A stretch of DNA of 63,871 bases from an uncultured Haliea sp. (GTDB lineage: Bacteria; Pseudomonadota; Gammaproteobacteria; Pseudomonadales; Halieaceae), in the NCBI GenBank assembly GCA_913062625.1, contig CAJXWP010000009.1, positions 1 through 63,871 on the forward strand, written 5' to 3'. The notes below the pieces were generated by a model. The model ran no database searches and was not told the DNA's origin. It worked only from the letters and a program-made list of their open reading frames with translations. The translations under genes were made by a program, and so were the position numbers. Positions 8,649 to 17,414 of this stretch are shown piece after piece (position 1 is the first letter of the stretch; each line of letters starts with the position of its first letter).

Positions 8649-9332
8649 ATGAAATTATTCTACCCCATGTGTATTGTTCTCTCGCTGGTTGCATGCGGAG
8701 GCGATGCTAACCGTTATAGCGCCTCTGCAGAGTCCACGGACTTCGAGCCGGATGAGCGCCCTATAGCCACGACGTTGGTCTATGCATGCAACGACTATGA
8801 ATTTGTTGCTCGCCTGGGCCCCGGAGAAATGGCTCTGTGGCTGCCCGAGCGCTATGTGATTTTATCGCAGGTGGGCAGCGCATCTGGCACGCTCTATGAG
8901 GAGGGAGAGGTTTCGTTTTGGAGCAGAGGCGAAGAGGCCATGCTGACGGTGGGGGAGCAGCATCACAAAAATTGCCATCTGCGACCTGATCGCGTCGCTT
9001 GGGAAGATGCTCGGCGTCGCGGTGTAGATTTTCGCGGAGTGGGTAGCGATCCGGGTTGGTCGCTTGAAATACGCAGGGGGCGGCAACTACTATTTATTTT
9101 AGATCATGGCACGCAGAGGATACTGGTGCCGAATCAGACAGAACAAGGTGACGGCTCTATGTCTGTTTATGCCGGAGCCACCGAAACGCAAGATTTGAGG
9201 GTTGAGATTGTAGATGTGTCCTGTGTTGATGCTGGTAGCGGGAATATTTTTCCCAGTGAGGTCGTGGTGACGTTTAATGGTACTGGGTATCAAGGCTGTG
9301 GTCAGGACTTGTACTATCCTTGGACAGACTAG
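8649..9332 (+). CDS. Lipoprotein with MliC-like lysozyme-inhibitor domain
   Basis: Envelope lipoprotein of 227 residues. The signal peptide ends in the lipobox LVAC with Cys16 as lipidation site. Residues about 40-100 (VYACNDYEFVARL ... ML) match the MliC/PliC family, which binds C-type lysozyme with a Tyr-Ala-Cys start and a closing Cys. The C-terminal half, with two further cysteines, resembles the COG3650-type domain found beside MliC domains. The start at 8649 is chosen because GAGGAGGAG ends 8 nt before it; a TTG at 8643 is too close. It probably protects against host or protist lysozyme, or supports envelope integrity. It stands alone, convergent with the LuxR gene. Confidence 0.75.
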   Translation: MKLFYPMCIVLSLVACGGDANRYSASAESTDFEPDERPIATTLVYACNDYEFVARLGPGEMALWLPERYVILSQVGSASGTLYEEGEVSFWSRGEEAMLTVGEQHHKNCHLRPDRVAWEDARRRGVDFRGVGSDPGWSLEIRRGRQLLFILDHGTQRILVPNQTEQGDGSMSVYAGATETQDLRVEIVDVSCVDAGSGNIFPSEVVVTFNGTGYQGCGQDLYYPWTD

Positions 9333-9352
9333 ACAACACCGCTAAAAAAATT

Positions 9353-9404
9353 CCTCAACTTCTGATAAATGAATGAATAAATAAATTTAATATTATTGTT
9401 GAGG
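9353..9404. repeat. 7-bp inverted repeat with AT-rich loop between convergent genes
   Basis: CCTCAAC (9353-9359) and GTTGAGG (9398-9404) flank a 38-nt nearly pure AT stretch, just past the lipoprotein stop and before the end of the convergent regulator gene. It could fold in RNA from either strand, but no clean T-run follows, so a terminator role is only a guess. Confidence 0.25.
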
Positions 9405-9487
9405 GATAGTAAAGTCAGCTATGCCTGTTGTTGGACGTCAAAAGTCTAGATTGCATGTGCAGTAGTGTGAGGTGCAGTGATACCCTA

Positions 9488-10660
9488 TCAGGCCAAGGAG
9501 GCCACGCTCTTAAGTACGAGTCGCACCAGTTCAGCCTGCCTAGAAACGCCGGTTTTGGCAAAAATGGATTTAAGCTGTGCTCTGGCTGTGTGCTGCGAGA
9601 TATTTTGTGCGACAGACACTTGCGCCAGACTCAGTCCGCGGGCTAGCAGTGTGGCAAGATTGGCCTCTGCCGGGGTCAACTCAAATAGGGCGCCTAGAAT
9701 GGGTCGCGATGTAGATTCTTGGAGGTCGGGATCGCTAATAAACACCGCAGCAGAGGGGCTGACCTGGCCTTCGCTCCACTGTGAAGCCGGCACAGGTCGG
9801 ACAACCAGGCCGAGGTCGGAGCGGCCACCCGGGCGTGGCACCCGCAATGCGCGCACTACTGAGGTTTCGCCGTGCAGCTGTGCTCTGATAATATTCGTCA
9901 GGGCCTCCTGCAGCTCTTTATTGATATCGCGACCCTCAATGTGCAGATGGCCATCCCGCAGGCTCAGGCCCTCACCTTGGTCAAGTAGGGCACGGCCGAC
10001 TGCATTGGTCGTCAACATTCGACCTTGCTCATCGAGAATGATACTGGCGACCGATAGCTGATTCACCGCGCCTGCGTAGAGATCCCGCTCCGAGGTCATG
10101 CGATTCAGCTTGGCGTAGATTTCGATAGCACGGGACAAGTGTGGTGTAAGGAGCGTCAGCAACTGACGCTCTGTTGTTTTGAACCGTGCCTCGCTGGCGC
10201 TCCTTGAAAAGCGCAACCTGGCCAGCATTCCGCCGGGTTCAGAGGTATCCACCCCTAAAATACGAAAAAGATTTATAGGTTTAAGATAGTGCAGATAATA
10301 ATCTGATGTCACCAGATCTTTGTCCGGCAAGATATCTTCTAGTGCAACGACCTTTCCTAGGGGCAAGCTGACAAAAGGGTCCAATGAAAAAAATTGTTCT
10401 CGATAAGCGCTGACTTGCCAGTCGTTAGGGTCCGCGAGCGTGACATTACTATTGTGCGAACTCTGATCTGGCCGGACACAGTTTAGGATAACGCCTTGGT
10501 CGTCTGCTGAGGGGGGTCGTAGCACCAGGGAAACGACCTCAGCATCCAACGCTTCGCGCAGCGCGGGCAGCGCGCTTTGCCAAGGTTGCGTCTCTAACGC
10601 GCCCTGATAAAGGAGACCTATCAGTTCGCTAAAATCGCTTTCATTGAGTTTGGGTTTCAT
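9488..10660 (-). CDS. LuxR-family transcriptional regulator
   Basis: A 390-residue regulator with a C-terminal LuxR/FixJ winged HTH (about 325-385: LTPAEANLATLLARGLS, then QNISQHTARAQLKSIFAKTG, then QAELVRL). The N-terminal 300 residues carry a PAS-like sensory part (ILDEQGRMLTTNAVGRALL near 210-230). This architecture is common for stand-alone ligand- or redox-sensing activators in proteobacteria. It follows the SDR at 10689-11465 after 28 nt and is probably in one transcript with it. That pair is divergent from the F420 operon, so control of either is a reasonable hypothesis. No receiver domain is present. Confidence 0.85.
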   Translation of the reverse strand: MKPKLNESDFSELIGLLYQGALETQPWQSALPALREALDAEVVSLVLRPPSADDQGVILNCVRPDQSSHNSNVTLADPNDWQVSAYREQFFSLDPFVSLPLGKVVALEDILPDKDLVTSDYYLHYLKPINLFRILGVDTSEPGGMLARLRFSRSASEARFKTTERQLLTLLTPHLSRAIEIYAKLNRMTSERDLYAGAVNQLSVASIILDEQGRMLTTNAVGRALLDQGEGLSLRDGHLHIEGRDINKELQEALTNIIRAQLHGETSVVRALRVPRPGGRSDLGLVVRPVPASQWSEGQVSPSAAVFISDPDLQESTSRPILGALFELTPAEANLATLLARGLSLAQVSVAQNISQHTARAQLKSIFAKTGVSRQAELVRLVLKSVASLA

Positions 10661-10688
10661 TCGCGATGAGTCAAGTGACGCGTCGAGG

Positions 10689-11465
10689 TTATGAACTGGC
10701 GTTGGCGGCGTTTAGAAATGCCGGTTTTTCGCCGCCGCCGTGAACGGCAAAGTCAGTGCCGCTCACATAAGATGCCAGCGCAGAGGCCAAGAAAAGACAC
10801 GCATGACCCACGTCCGCAGGCGCTGCCATGCGACCCAACGGTATGGTGGCACCGACAGCCGCTATGCCGTCTTCATCGCCGTAGTGTAAGTGTGCTTGTT
10901 CGGTCTCTGTCAGTCCCACAACCAGAGCATTTACACGCACTTTTGGGGCCCATTCCACGGCCAGCGAGGTTCCGAGGTTCACCAGCCCTGCTTTGGCTGC
11001 ACCGTAGGCTGCGGTGCCCGGTGACGGCCGGATGGTACTGACACTGGCGATATTGATGATGCAGCCGCCAGATTCCTGCTGCTGCATAACTCGATTGGCC
11101 ACTTGGCTAAAGTTCAACGGAGCGATCAGATTAAGCCGGATAATGGACTCCGAAAAGCGCGGCGACGCTGTTGCAGCCTCGGCATAGGGTGCGCCGCCGG
11201 CATTGTTAATTAACACATCGAGCCGGCCAAACTGCTGGAACGCAAATGCAACGCAGCTCTCAATCTGGTCGTAGTCGCGGACATCGCAGGCTATGAAAAG
11301 CGCCTTGCGTCCATTGCATTCGGGAAGGGATTCAGGCGCTGTCCTGCCGCAGATGAGGACGTCTGCGCCGGCATCGAGAAAACATTCGGTGATTCCTCGG
11401 CCTATACCCTTGCCGCCGCCAGTGACGATAATAGCCATTCCGTTAAAATCCAGCATTTTATCCAT
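10689..11465 (-). CDS. Short-chain dehydrogenase/reductase (FabG-like)
   Basis: Classical SDR of 258 residues. VTGGGKGIGRG near residues 11-21 binds NAD(P), NNAGG follows near 90, and the catalytic residues are Ser in NIASVS and YGAAK. The C-terminal SYVSGTDFAVHGG is the usual FabG-type ending. The ATG at 11465 is chosen because AGGAGAC lies 8 nt upstream; a longer frame without such a site reaches 11513. Next to it on the same strand is the LuxR regulator, and divergent at 11686 begins the F420 operon. The GGGKGIG motif is nicotinamide-type, so it is not itself an obvious F420 enzyme. Confidence 0.88.
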   Translation of the reverse strand: MDKMLDFNGMAIIVTGGGKGIGRGITECFLDAGADVLICGRTAPESLPECNGRKALFIACDVRDYDQIESCVAFAFQQFGRLDVLINNAGGAPYAEAATASPRFSESIIRLNLIAPLNFSQVANRVMQQQESGGCIINIASVSTIRPSPGTAAYGAAKAGLVNLGTSLAVEWAPKVRVNALVVGLTETEQAHLHYGDEDGIAAVGATIPLGRMAAPADVGHACLFLASALASYVSGTDFAVHGGGEKPAFLNAANASS

Positions 11466-11635
11466 AATAGAGTGTCTCCTGATGAGCGAAATGAGCACAA
11501 GGCATCTCTGCACTTGAGATCAGGCCACGATTTACATAATATGCTCTGGCTGTGCGTATCCTAACCGAATTTCCCTTGACTGGAAATTTTAGATGGGTGT
11601 TTATTCATCCGCTCGCGGAACAATACAGATCGCGC

Positions 11636-11660
11636 TTGTAAACACTGTACTCCCTTACAA
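11636..11660. promoter_or_regulatory. Inverted repeat before the F420 operon
   Basis: TTGTAA (11636-11641) and TTACAA (11655-11660) form a perfect 6-bp inverted repeat with 13-nt spacer, ending 25 nt before the npdG start codon and within the 220-nt divergent region to the SDR. It could be an operator for a dimeric regulator. No confident -35/-10 pair was found around it. Confidence 0.3.
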
Positions 11661-11685
11661 CTTTATTATATTAGGAATAAGTTAT

Positions 11686-12372
11686 ATGACGACAGAAACC
11701 TTGCCGGTCCTCGCCATTCTTGGCGGCACTGGAGATTTGGGAACCGGTTTGGCTCGGCGTTGGGCGCAGGTTGGGTATGAGGTTATTATTGGTTCACGGA
11801 CACAGGAAAAGGCTGAAGCCGCCGTCGCGGATTTACGTGAAGTGATGGCAGAGCGAGGCGTTGCTGAAATTAGTGTTCGTGCCATGGAGAATTTGGCTGC
11901 CGCAGAGGCTGCTGATATTGTGACCCTAACGGTCCCTTTCAGTCACCAGTCTAGCACTCTTGATCTGGTCAAAGAGGCGTTACATGACAAGATACTGATC
12001 GATGTCACGGTGCCTTTGGTGCCGCCGAAGGTGGCCCGCGTGCAGCTGCCTCCCCAAGGCAGTGCGGGTCAAATCGCACAGGAATTGCTTGGTGAAGAGG
12101 TGTATGTGGTGTCGGCTTTTCAGAATGTGGCTGCTGCGCATTTGCAGGAGGGTCGAGGGTTGGAGTGCGATGTGTTAGTGACGGGTAATAAGAAAGTTGC
12201 GCGGCAAGCAGTGATCACCTTGATTGAAGCGGCAGGGATGCGTGGCTTTCACGCTGGTATGATAAATAATGCCGCTGCGGCCGAAGCTTTGACATCGGTG
12301 TTAATTACAATCAATAAGCAGTACGGTTGTCATGCGGGCATTAAAATTAGTGGGTTGGACGACATAGACTAG
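11686..12372 (+). CDS. npdG: NADPH:F420 oxidoreductase (NADP-dependent F420 reductase)
   Basis: Transfers hydride between NADPH and coenzyme F420, giving F420H2 for dependent reductases. The 228-residue protein begins with ILGGTGDLG (11-19), the nucleotide-binding motif of the Fno family, followed by GSRTQEKA, in which Ser-Arg contact the NADP phosphate. VTVPL and VSAFQNVAA are further family blocks. The ATG at 11686 is chosen: AGGA lies about 9 nt before it and the homologous region begins right after; a longer in-frame extension to 11593 has no matching sequence. It is first in the operon; its stop codon is followed directly by the cofE ATG (TAGATG). Confidence 0.9.
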   Translation: MTTETLPVLAILGGTGDLGTGLARRWAQVGYEVIIGSRTQEKAEAAVADLREVMAERGVAEISVRAMENLAAAEAADIVTLTVPFSHQSSTLDLVKEALHDKILIDVTVPLVPPKVARVQLPPQGSAGQIAQELLGEEVYVVSAFQNVAAAHLQEGRGLECDVLVTGNKKVARQAVITLIEAAGMRGFHAGMINNAAAAEALTSVLITINKQYGCHAGIKISGLDDID

Positions 12373-13140
12373 ATGACCGCTAGTCTGGCGCTGATGCCTT
12401 TATTGGGATTTCCCCTTGTGGAGCCGGGGGATGATCTTGCATTCCTCATCATGGATGCATTGCGGGACAATGATCTCAGCTTGCAGCAGGGCGATGTTCT
12501 TGTGGTCGCACAAAAGATCGTGTCCAAAGCCGAAAATCGCTATGTGCGATTAGCGGATGTGGAGGTCAGTCCTGAGGCGCAGGTCCTCGCCGAAAAAGCG
12601 GGAAAGGACCCTCGTCAGGTGCAGCTCATTCTGCAGGAGAGCAAGGAGGTTATTCGCGTGCGGCCAGGGGTTATTATTGTCGAGCACCGCAACGGGTATG
12701 TTCATGCCAATGCTGGCATCGATAAATCGAATATTCGTATTGATGCAGACGACCCCCGCGTACTGCTGCTGCCGAAAGATCCTGACGCTTCAGCACTCGC
12801 GCTGCGCAAGGGGCTTGCTGAGCTTGGCGCGATCGCACCCCAAGTGATCATCAATGACAGTATGGGAAGGGCCTGGCGCAATGGCACGGTGGGTTTGGCG
12901 ATTGGTACGGCAGGTCTGGCGCCACTTTACAACCAGATAGGTGAAGAGGATATGTTTGGCAATAAGCTCGAGGTGACGGAACCCGCGGTGGCCGATGAGT
13001 TAGCGGCTGGCGCCTCTTTTGTCATGGGTCAGGCCGCTGAGGCTTGTCCTGTTATATTAGCCCGTGGCGCAACGTTGAAGCACTCTAATAGTGGATCAGC
13101 AGGGTTGCTGCGCGATAAATCACTCGATATGTTTCGCTGA
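12373..13140 (+). CDS. cofE: Coenzyme F420-0:L-glutamate ligase
   Basis: GTP-dependent ligase that adds gamma-linked glutamates to F420-0. GDVLVVAQKIVSKAENR near residues 39-56, HANAGIDKSN near 115 and NDSMGRAWRNGTVGLAIG near 160-177 are hallmark CofE blocks. At 255 residues it is single-domain: the C-terminal FMN-binding nitroreductase domain of actinobacterial FbiB, which reduces dehydro-F420-0, is absent. The ATG is immediately after the npdG stop, and the TGA overlaps the cofD ATG, so translation is likely coupled. Confidence 0.94.
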   Translation: MTASLALMPLLGFPLVEPGDDLAFLIMDALRDNDLSLQQGDVLVVAQKIVSKAENRYVRLADVEVSPEAQVLAEKAGKDPRQVQLILQESKEVIRVRPGVIIVEHRNGYVHANAGIDKSNIRIDADDPRVLLLPKDPDASALALRKGLAELGAIAPQVIINDSMGRAWRNGTVGLAIGTAGLAPLYNQIGEEDMFGNKLEVTEPAVADELAAGASFVMGQAAEACPVILARGATLKHSNSGSAGLLRDKSLDMFR

Positions 13141-14099
13141 TGAAGGCGCTTCAGGAATCAGTCCTTGCCCTGTCTGGCGGGGTCGGCGGGGCAAAGCTGG
13201 CGCTAGGGCTAGCGGACGTGCTGCCCCAGGGGCAGCTGCATGTCATGGCAAACACTGGAGACGATTTCAGGCATCTCGGTCTGCATATCAGCCCCGATAT
13301 TGACACCTTACTTTACACGCTGTCTGGCAAGGCCAACGAAGTTCTTGGGTGGGGCCTAGCGGGCGAAACATGGAGTGTGATGGACGCGCTTGAGCGCCTG
13401 CGTGGTGACACTTGGTTTCGGTTGGGCGACAACGATCTAGCGACCCATTTATGGCGAACTGCCCAGATTGAGGAGGGTGCCAGCCTGCTGCAGATTACCG
13501 ATACACTCGCGCGGCAGCTAGGTATTCACAGTCATATTCATCCTATGTGTGAGGAGCGGGTAAGTACTATCGTTCATAGTGAGGGACGCAATTTACCCTT
13601 CCAGCACTACTTCGTCAGAGAACAGTGCAAGCCAGCGGTGACCGGATTTAGTTTTGAGGGGATTGCTCAGGCCAGTCCTAATCCCAACGTCATGGCGTTG
13701 CTGGCTGACGAGGCGTTTTCCGCCATTGTTGTCTGCCCTTCTAACCCTTTTGTGAGTGTTGACCCGATACTGCAGATACCGCAAATGTGGACAACCTTGC
13801 GAGACTGCGCTGCGCCCCTAGTTCTGGTTTCTCCCATCGTCGGGGGCATCGCTCTTAAAGGACCGGCCGCCAAAATGATGTCAGAGCTGGGCGTGCCAGT
13901 GACGGCATTGGGTGTGGCGCAGCATTATTGTGATCTCTACCCGGATTTGCTGGATTACTTCGTAATTGATGAAAGTGACGCTACACTAGCTCCAGAAATT
14001 GCTAGTCTAGGAGTAGAAGTGGCTATTGCGCCCACCATTATGAACAATCTTGGCGACAAACAACGTTTGGCACAGTGTGTCCTAGGCTTGGTGGGCTAG
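13140..14099 (+). CDS. cofD: 2-phospho-L-lactate transferase (CofD/FbiA)
   Basis: Joins the activated phospho-acid (lactyl-, enolpyruvyl- or glyceryl-diphospho-guanosine) to the deazaflavin Fo, giving F420-0 or its variant. SGGVGGAKLA at residues 12-21 and NTGDDF near 38-43 are the family's nucleotide and Fo site motifs; CPSNPFVSVDPIL near 200-212 is also typical. Length 319 aa matches FbiA/CofD. Start ATG overlaps the cofE stop by one base. Six bases separate its stop from the cofC start. Confidence 0.94.
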   Translation: MKALQESVLALSGGVGGAKLALGLADVLPQGQLHVMANTGDDFRHLGLHISPDIDTLLYTLSGKANEVLGWGLAGETWSVMDALERLRGDTWFRLGDNDLATHLWRTAQIEEGASLLQITDTLARQLGIHSHIHPMCEERVSTIVHSEGRNLPFQHYFVREQCKPAVTGFSFEGIAQASPNPNVMALLADEAFSAIVVCPSNPFVSVDPILQIPQMWTTLRDCAAPLVLVSPIVGGIALKGPAAKMMSELGVPVTALGVAQHYCDLYPDLLDYFVIDESDATLAPEIASLGVEVAIAPTIMNNLGDKQRLAQCVLGLVG

Positions 14100-14104
14100 G
14101 GCTG

Positions 14105-14851
14105 ATGGCACAGGCGCTCGTTCCCTTTAAAGACCTTTCACTCGCTAAGTCGCGCTTGGCTGACGTGCTCACTCGTGCCGAGCGTCGAGCGCTGGCCCAG
14201 GCTATGGTAGAGGATGTGCTCACGGTGTTGAGTAGTCATAGACATATTGCCCGCATTACACTGGTATCCGATGACCCCGGAGCGAATATGTTGGCGCAGA
14301 AATACGGGGCGGAGTGTTGGACAGAGAGTGCCTTGGGCTGTCGTGGTCTGAATCCCCTAATAAGGAGTGCCAGTGAGCGTTTGTTGGGCACTGGAGAGGA
14401 ACCTCTTATGGTGTTGCACGGTGACTTGCCGCTGTTGACGGGAGAAGACATCAGCGTCGTGGTGGAAAGCCAGCAGGCGTTGGGCGGGTTAATAGTGGGT
14501 TGTGACAGTAAAGGTATCGGGACTAATCTGCTGGCGTTTAACGCCGCTAGTACGCCGCGCTTTTGTTTCGGGCTTGACAGCTGCGCTGCGCATGTTGCCA
14601 GTGCCAAAGACGCGGGTATGCCAGTGCAGGTGTTGCAAAGATCCGGAATAGGCCTGGATGTAGACGAAGCGCCGGACTTAAAATATGTAATGGAGCAGCT
14701 GCCTTTCAACCCGGCAAGCAATACCGCACAGTTGCTTTATAATACCGAGCTTGGGGCGCGTGCGGCCCTAGCTTTGACCGCTCTATTGGGTAATATAGAA
14801 TCCGGTAGCACAGATTTATCTGATGATTTGACGAGAGGGATGGCAAGCTGA
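14105..14851 (+). CDS. cofC: 2-phospho-acid guanylyltransferase (CofC/FbiD)
   Basis: GTP-dependent guanylyltransferase supplying CofD with its activated phospho-acid. FKDLSLAKSRLA near residues 8-19 and HGDLPLLTGED near 105 are the sugar-nucleotidyltransferase-like substrate motifs of the family. The ATG at 14105 (MAQALVPFKD) is chosen over a frame opening at 14075 that would overlap cofD. The protein is 248 residues, with a C-terminal stretch of low conservation. Which three-carbon phospho-acid it takes (2-phospholactate, PEP or 3-phosphoglycerate) cannot be read by eye. Its TGA overlaps the fbiC ATG. Confidence 0.9.
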   Translation: MAQALVPFKDLSLAKSRLADVLTRAERRALAQAMVEDVLTVLSSHRHIARITLVSDDPGANMLAQKYGAECWTESALGCRGLNPLIRSASERLLGTGEEPLMVLHGDLPLLTGEDISVVVESQQALGGLIVGCDSKGIGTNLLAFNAASTPRFCFGLDSCAAHVASAKDAGMPVQVLQRSGIGLDVDEAPDLKYVMEQLPFNPASNTAQLLYNTELGARAALALTALLGNIESGSTDLSDDLTRGMAS

Positions 14852-17397
14852 TGTCGGATTGGCAATTTTTGCAAGAGCAACTACTGCGGGGTGAAATGCT
14901 CAGCGATCAGCAGTCACTGTCTCTGGCGGACTTCGATGACACCGAGGCGCTAGTGCAAGCGGCGTCTGTCCTCCGTGATTGCGGCCATCAAAATGTGATC
15001 ACCTATTCACGCAAAGTATTCATACCCTTAACGCACCTGTGTAGGGATGTCTGCCACTACTGCACGTTTGCACGCACGCCGAAAAAAATTGAACAGCCCT
15101 ATATGCCGGTCGAGGATGTGCTCGAGCTGTGCCGGCAAGGCGCGAGTGTCGGCTGTCAAGAAGCCTTATTTACGTTGGGTGAGAAGCCAGAACTGCGTTA
15201 TAGCGCTGCGCGGCGAGCGTTGCAGGAAATGGGTTTTGCCAGCACGCTGGATTATGTAAAAGAGGTTGCTCGCAGAGTTTTGGCGGAGACAGGATTGCTG
15301 CCGCACATTAATGCCGGATGTATGGATGCTGATGAGATTGCCGGCCTGCGTCAGGTGAGTGCATCGATGGGCATCATGCTGGAATCTGCGTCGCAGCGGC
15401 TATGCGAAAAGGGCATGCCCCACTATGGTTCGCCGGACAAAGAGCCAGCCAGACGACTGCAAACCCTAGTGTTGGCAGGACAGGCGGCAGTTCCCTTTAC
15501 GTCTGGCATACTCATTGGTATCGGCGAAACGCGTCTTGAGCGCATTGAGTCTCTGCTAGCGCTGCGCCAGATCAATGAGCAATATGGCCATTTGCAGGAA
15601 GTGATTATTCAAAACTTCCGCGCCAAGCCGGGCACCCTTATGTCAGCAGCGCCGGAGCCCGACCTCAATGAATTACTATGGACTATTGCGATTGCACGTC
15701 TGATGTTTGGCGCGCAAATGAATATTCAAGCGCCGCCGAATCTCAGCCCTGGGGTTCTCCCTCAATTGGTCGCAGCAGGCATTAATGATTGGGGCGGTGT
15801 CTCTCCAATAACGCCGGACTATGTGAATCCGGAGGCGCCTTGGCCGCACTTGGAACGATTGGCCAGTGAAACTGCCGCTGCAGGAAAGTTTCTCGAACAG
15901 AGGCTCACAATTTACCCCGCTTATGTTGTCGAAGGTGAGCGCTGGCTGGACGATAATGTGCAGACTCCAGTGTTGAGACTATCGGATGCTGCGGGATTTG
16001 CGCGACGCGACAGCTGGGTGCCGGGTGAGGAACATAGTGTGCCTGCCATTGAAGCGAAACTGTTGGCGACTCAGGTGGAGCCCAATGCGGTATCTTCCGA
16101 TGTGCTGGATATCGTTGAGCAGTGTCGGCAGACCGGTGCGTTGACTGAGGCAGATGTTACGCGACTGTTCAATGTCCGTGGTGCTGATTTTTCTTATGTC
16201 GTTGCCCAAGCTAACCAACTGCGTGAACGGGTGAACGGCGATACGGTGAGTTATGTCGTTAATCGCAACATTAATTACACGAATGTTTGTTACTTTAAAT
16301 GTCAGTTTTGCGCTTTTTCCAAGGGTAAGCAGAGCGAAAATTTACGCGGCAGGCCCTATGATATTACCGGTGAAGATATTGCCGGGCGCTGCGGCGAGGC
16401 TTGGGAGCGCGGCGCGACCGAGGTCTGCATGCAGGGTGGGATTCATCCTGACTACACCGGCCAAACCTATCTGGATATTGTAAACACTGTTCGCAGTGCG
16501 ACGCCTGACATGCATATTCACGCATTCTCGCCGCTGGAGGTGTGGCAGGGCGCAGCCACACTAGGCGTTAGTGTCCCAGCTTTTTTGCGGCAGTTACGAC
16601 AGGCGGGGCTTAATACGTTGCCGGGCACTGCGGCGGAAATTTTGCACGACGAAGTTCGTGCAAATCTATGCCCGGATAAGCTCAACACTGAGCAGTGGTT
16701 GGAGGTTATGGCGGCTTCTCATGCTGAGGGTATGCGCACTACGGCAACGATTATGTACGGTCATATCGATCGTCCGCGGCACTGGGCGAGCCACCTGTTG
16801 CATATCAGGGCACTGCAACAGCGTACCGGGGGCTTTACTGAGTTTGTGCCTCTGCCGTTCGTGCATATGGAAGCCCCGATGTACCTTAAAGGCAAAGCGC
16901 GACGCGGGCCGAGCTTTCGCGAAGCGATGTTAATGCATGCGGTGGCAAGGTTGGTATTTCATGGGCTTATAGAGAATATTCAGGCTTCGTGGGTGAAGAT
17001 GGGCAGAGAAGGTGTTGCGGCCTGTTTGAATGCAGGCGTCAATGACTTGGGGGGTTCATTGATGAATGAGAGTATTACTCGCGCCGCCGGCTCTGGTCAT
17101 GGGCAGGAGTGGGCGCCAGAGCTGATGGAAGCGCAGATACGTGCCGCCGGGCGTGAACCGCGAATGCGTACGACGCTCTATGGTGATGTGCCTCACGAAC
17201 GCCGTAATGCGGCCTTTAATGCCGCGCCCATGGCCGAAGTTCGCGGCGCTTCTGCAGCAAAGCGGCAGCGTAGCAAGCGTCTGTTGGCGGTAGACAAAAC
17301 ACAAGGCGCACCCGATGCGCTCGAAGTAAAGTGGATCGATCAGTCACAGGACCGCACGTTGTACGAAAGCGTGGTGTTGATGGCAGCCTGCAACTGA
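14851..17397 (+). CDS. fbiC: FO synthase, CofG-CofH fusion (FbiC)
   Basis: Makes the 8-hydroxy-5-deazaflavin chromophore Fo from tyrosine and the pyrimidine 5-amino-6-ribitylaminouracil. Two radical-SAM halves are fused: the CofG half has cluster cysteines Cys64/Cys68/Cys71 (CRDVCHYC), the CofH half Cys480/Cys484/Cys487 (CYFKCQFC). Later CofH blocks include [11 protein letters not shown] and [13 protein letters not shown]. At 848 residues it has the length of actinobacterial FbiC rather than the separate CofG and CofH of archaea and cyanobacteria. Start overlaps the cofC stop (TGATG). Both cluster motifs are intact. Confidence 0.96.
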   Translation: MSDWQFLQEQLLRGEMLSDQQSLSLADFDDTEALVQAASVLRDCGHQNVITYSRKVFIPLTHLCRDVCHYCTFARTPKKIEQPYMPVEDVLELCRQGASVGCQEALFTLGEKPELRYSAARRALQEMGFASTLDYVKEVARRVLAETGLLPHINAGCMDADEIAGLRQVSASMGIMLESASQRLCEKGMPHYGSPDKEPARRLQTLVLAGQAAVPFTSGILIGIGETRLERIESLLALRQINEQYGHLQEVIIQNFRAKPGTLMSAAPEPDLNELLWTIAIARLMFGAQMNIQAPPNLSPGVLPQLVAAGINDWGGVSPITPDYVNPEAPWPHLERLASETAAAGKFLEQRLTIYPAYVVEGERWLDDNVQTPVLRLSDAAGFARRDSWVPGEEHSVPAIEAKLLATQVEPNAVSSDVLDIVEQCRQTGALTEADVTRLFNVRGADFSYVVAQANQLRERVNGDTVSYVVNRNINYTNVCYFKCQFCAFSKGKQSENLRGRPYDITGEDIAGRCGEAWERGATEVCMQGGIHPDYTGQTYLDIVNTVRSATPDMHIHAFSPLEVWQGAATLGVSVPAFLRQLRQAGLNTLPGTAAEILHDEVRANLCPDKLNTEQWLEVMAASHAEGMRTTATIMYGHIDRPRHWASHLLHIRALQQRTGGFTEFVPLPFVHMEAPMYLKGKARRGPSFREAMLMHAVARLVFHGLIENIQASWVKMGREGVAACLNAGVNDLGGSLMNESITRAAGSGHGQEWAPELMEAQIRAAGREPRMRTTLYGDVPHERRNAAFNAAPMAEVRGASAAKRQRSKRLLAVDKTQGAPDALEVKWIDQSQDRTLYESVVLMAACN

Positions 17398-17414
17398 ATC
17401 GTGTTCTACATGAA

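Noticed and set aside
9477-10061. Plus-strand 194-codon frame opposite the LuxR gene
   Set aside because: Low-complexity Arg/Ser-rich shadow of the LuxR coding sequence; no start signal.
11593-11685. Longer N-terminus for npdG
   Set aside because: The extra 31 codons do not match the family and cover the promoter region and inverted repeat; ATG at 11686 has its own AGGA site.
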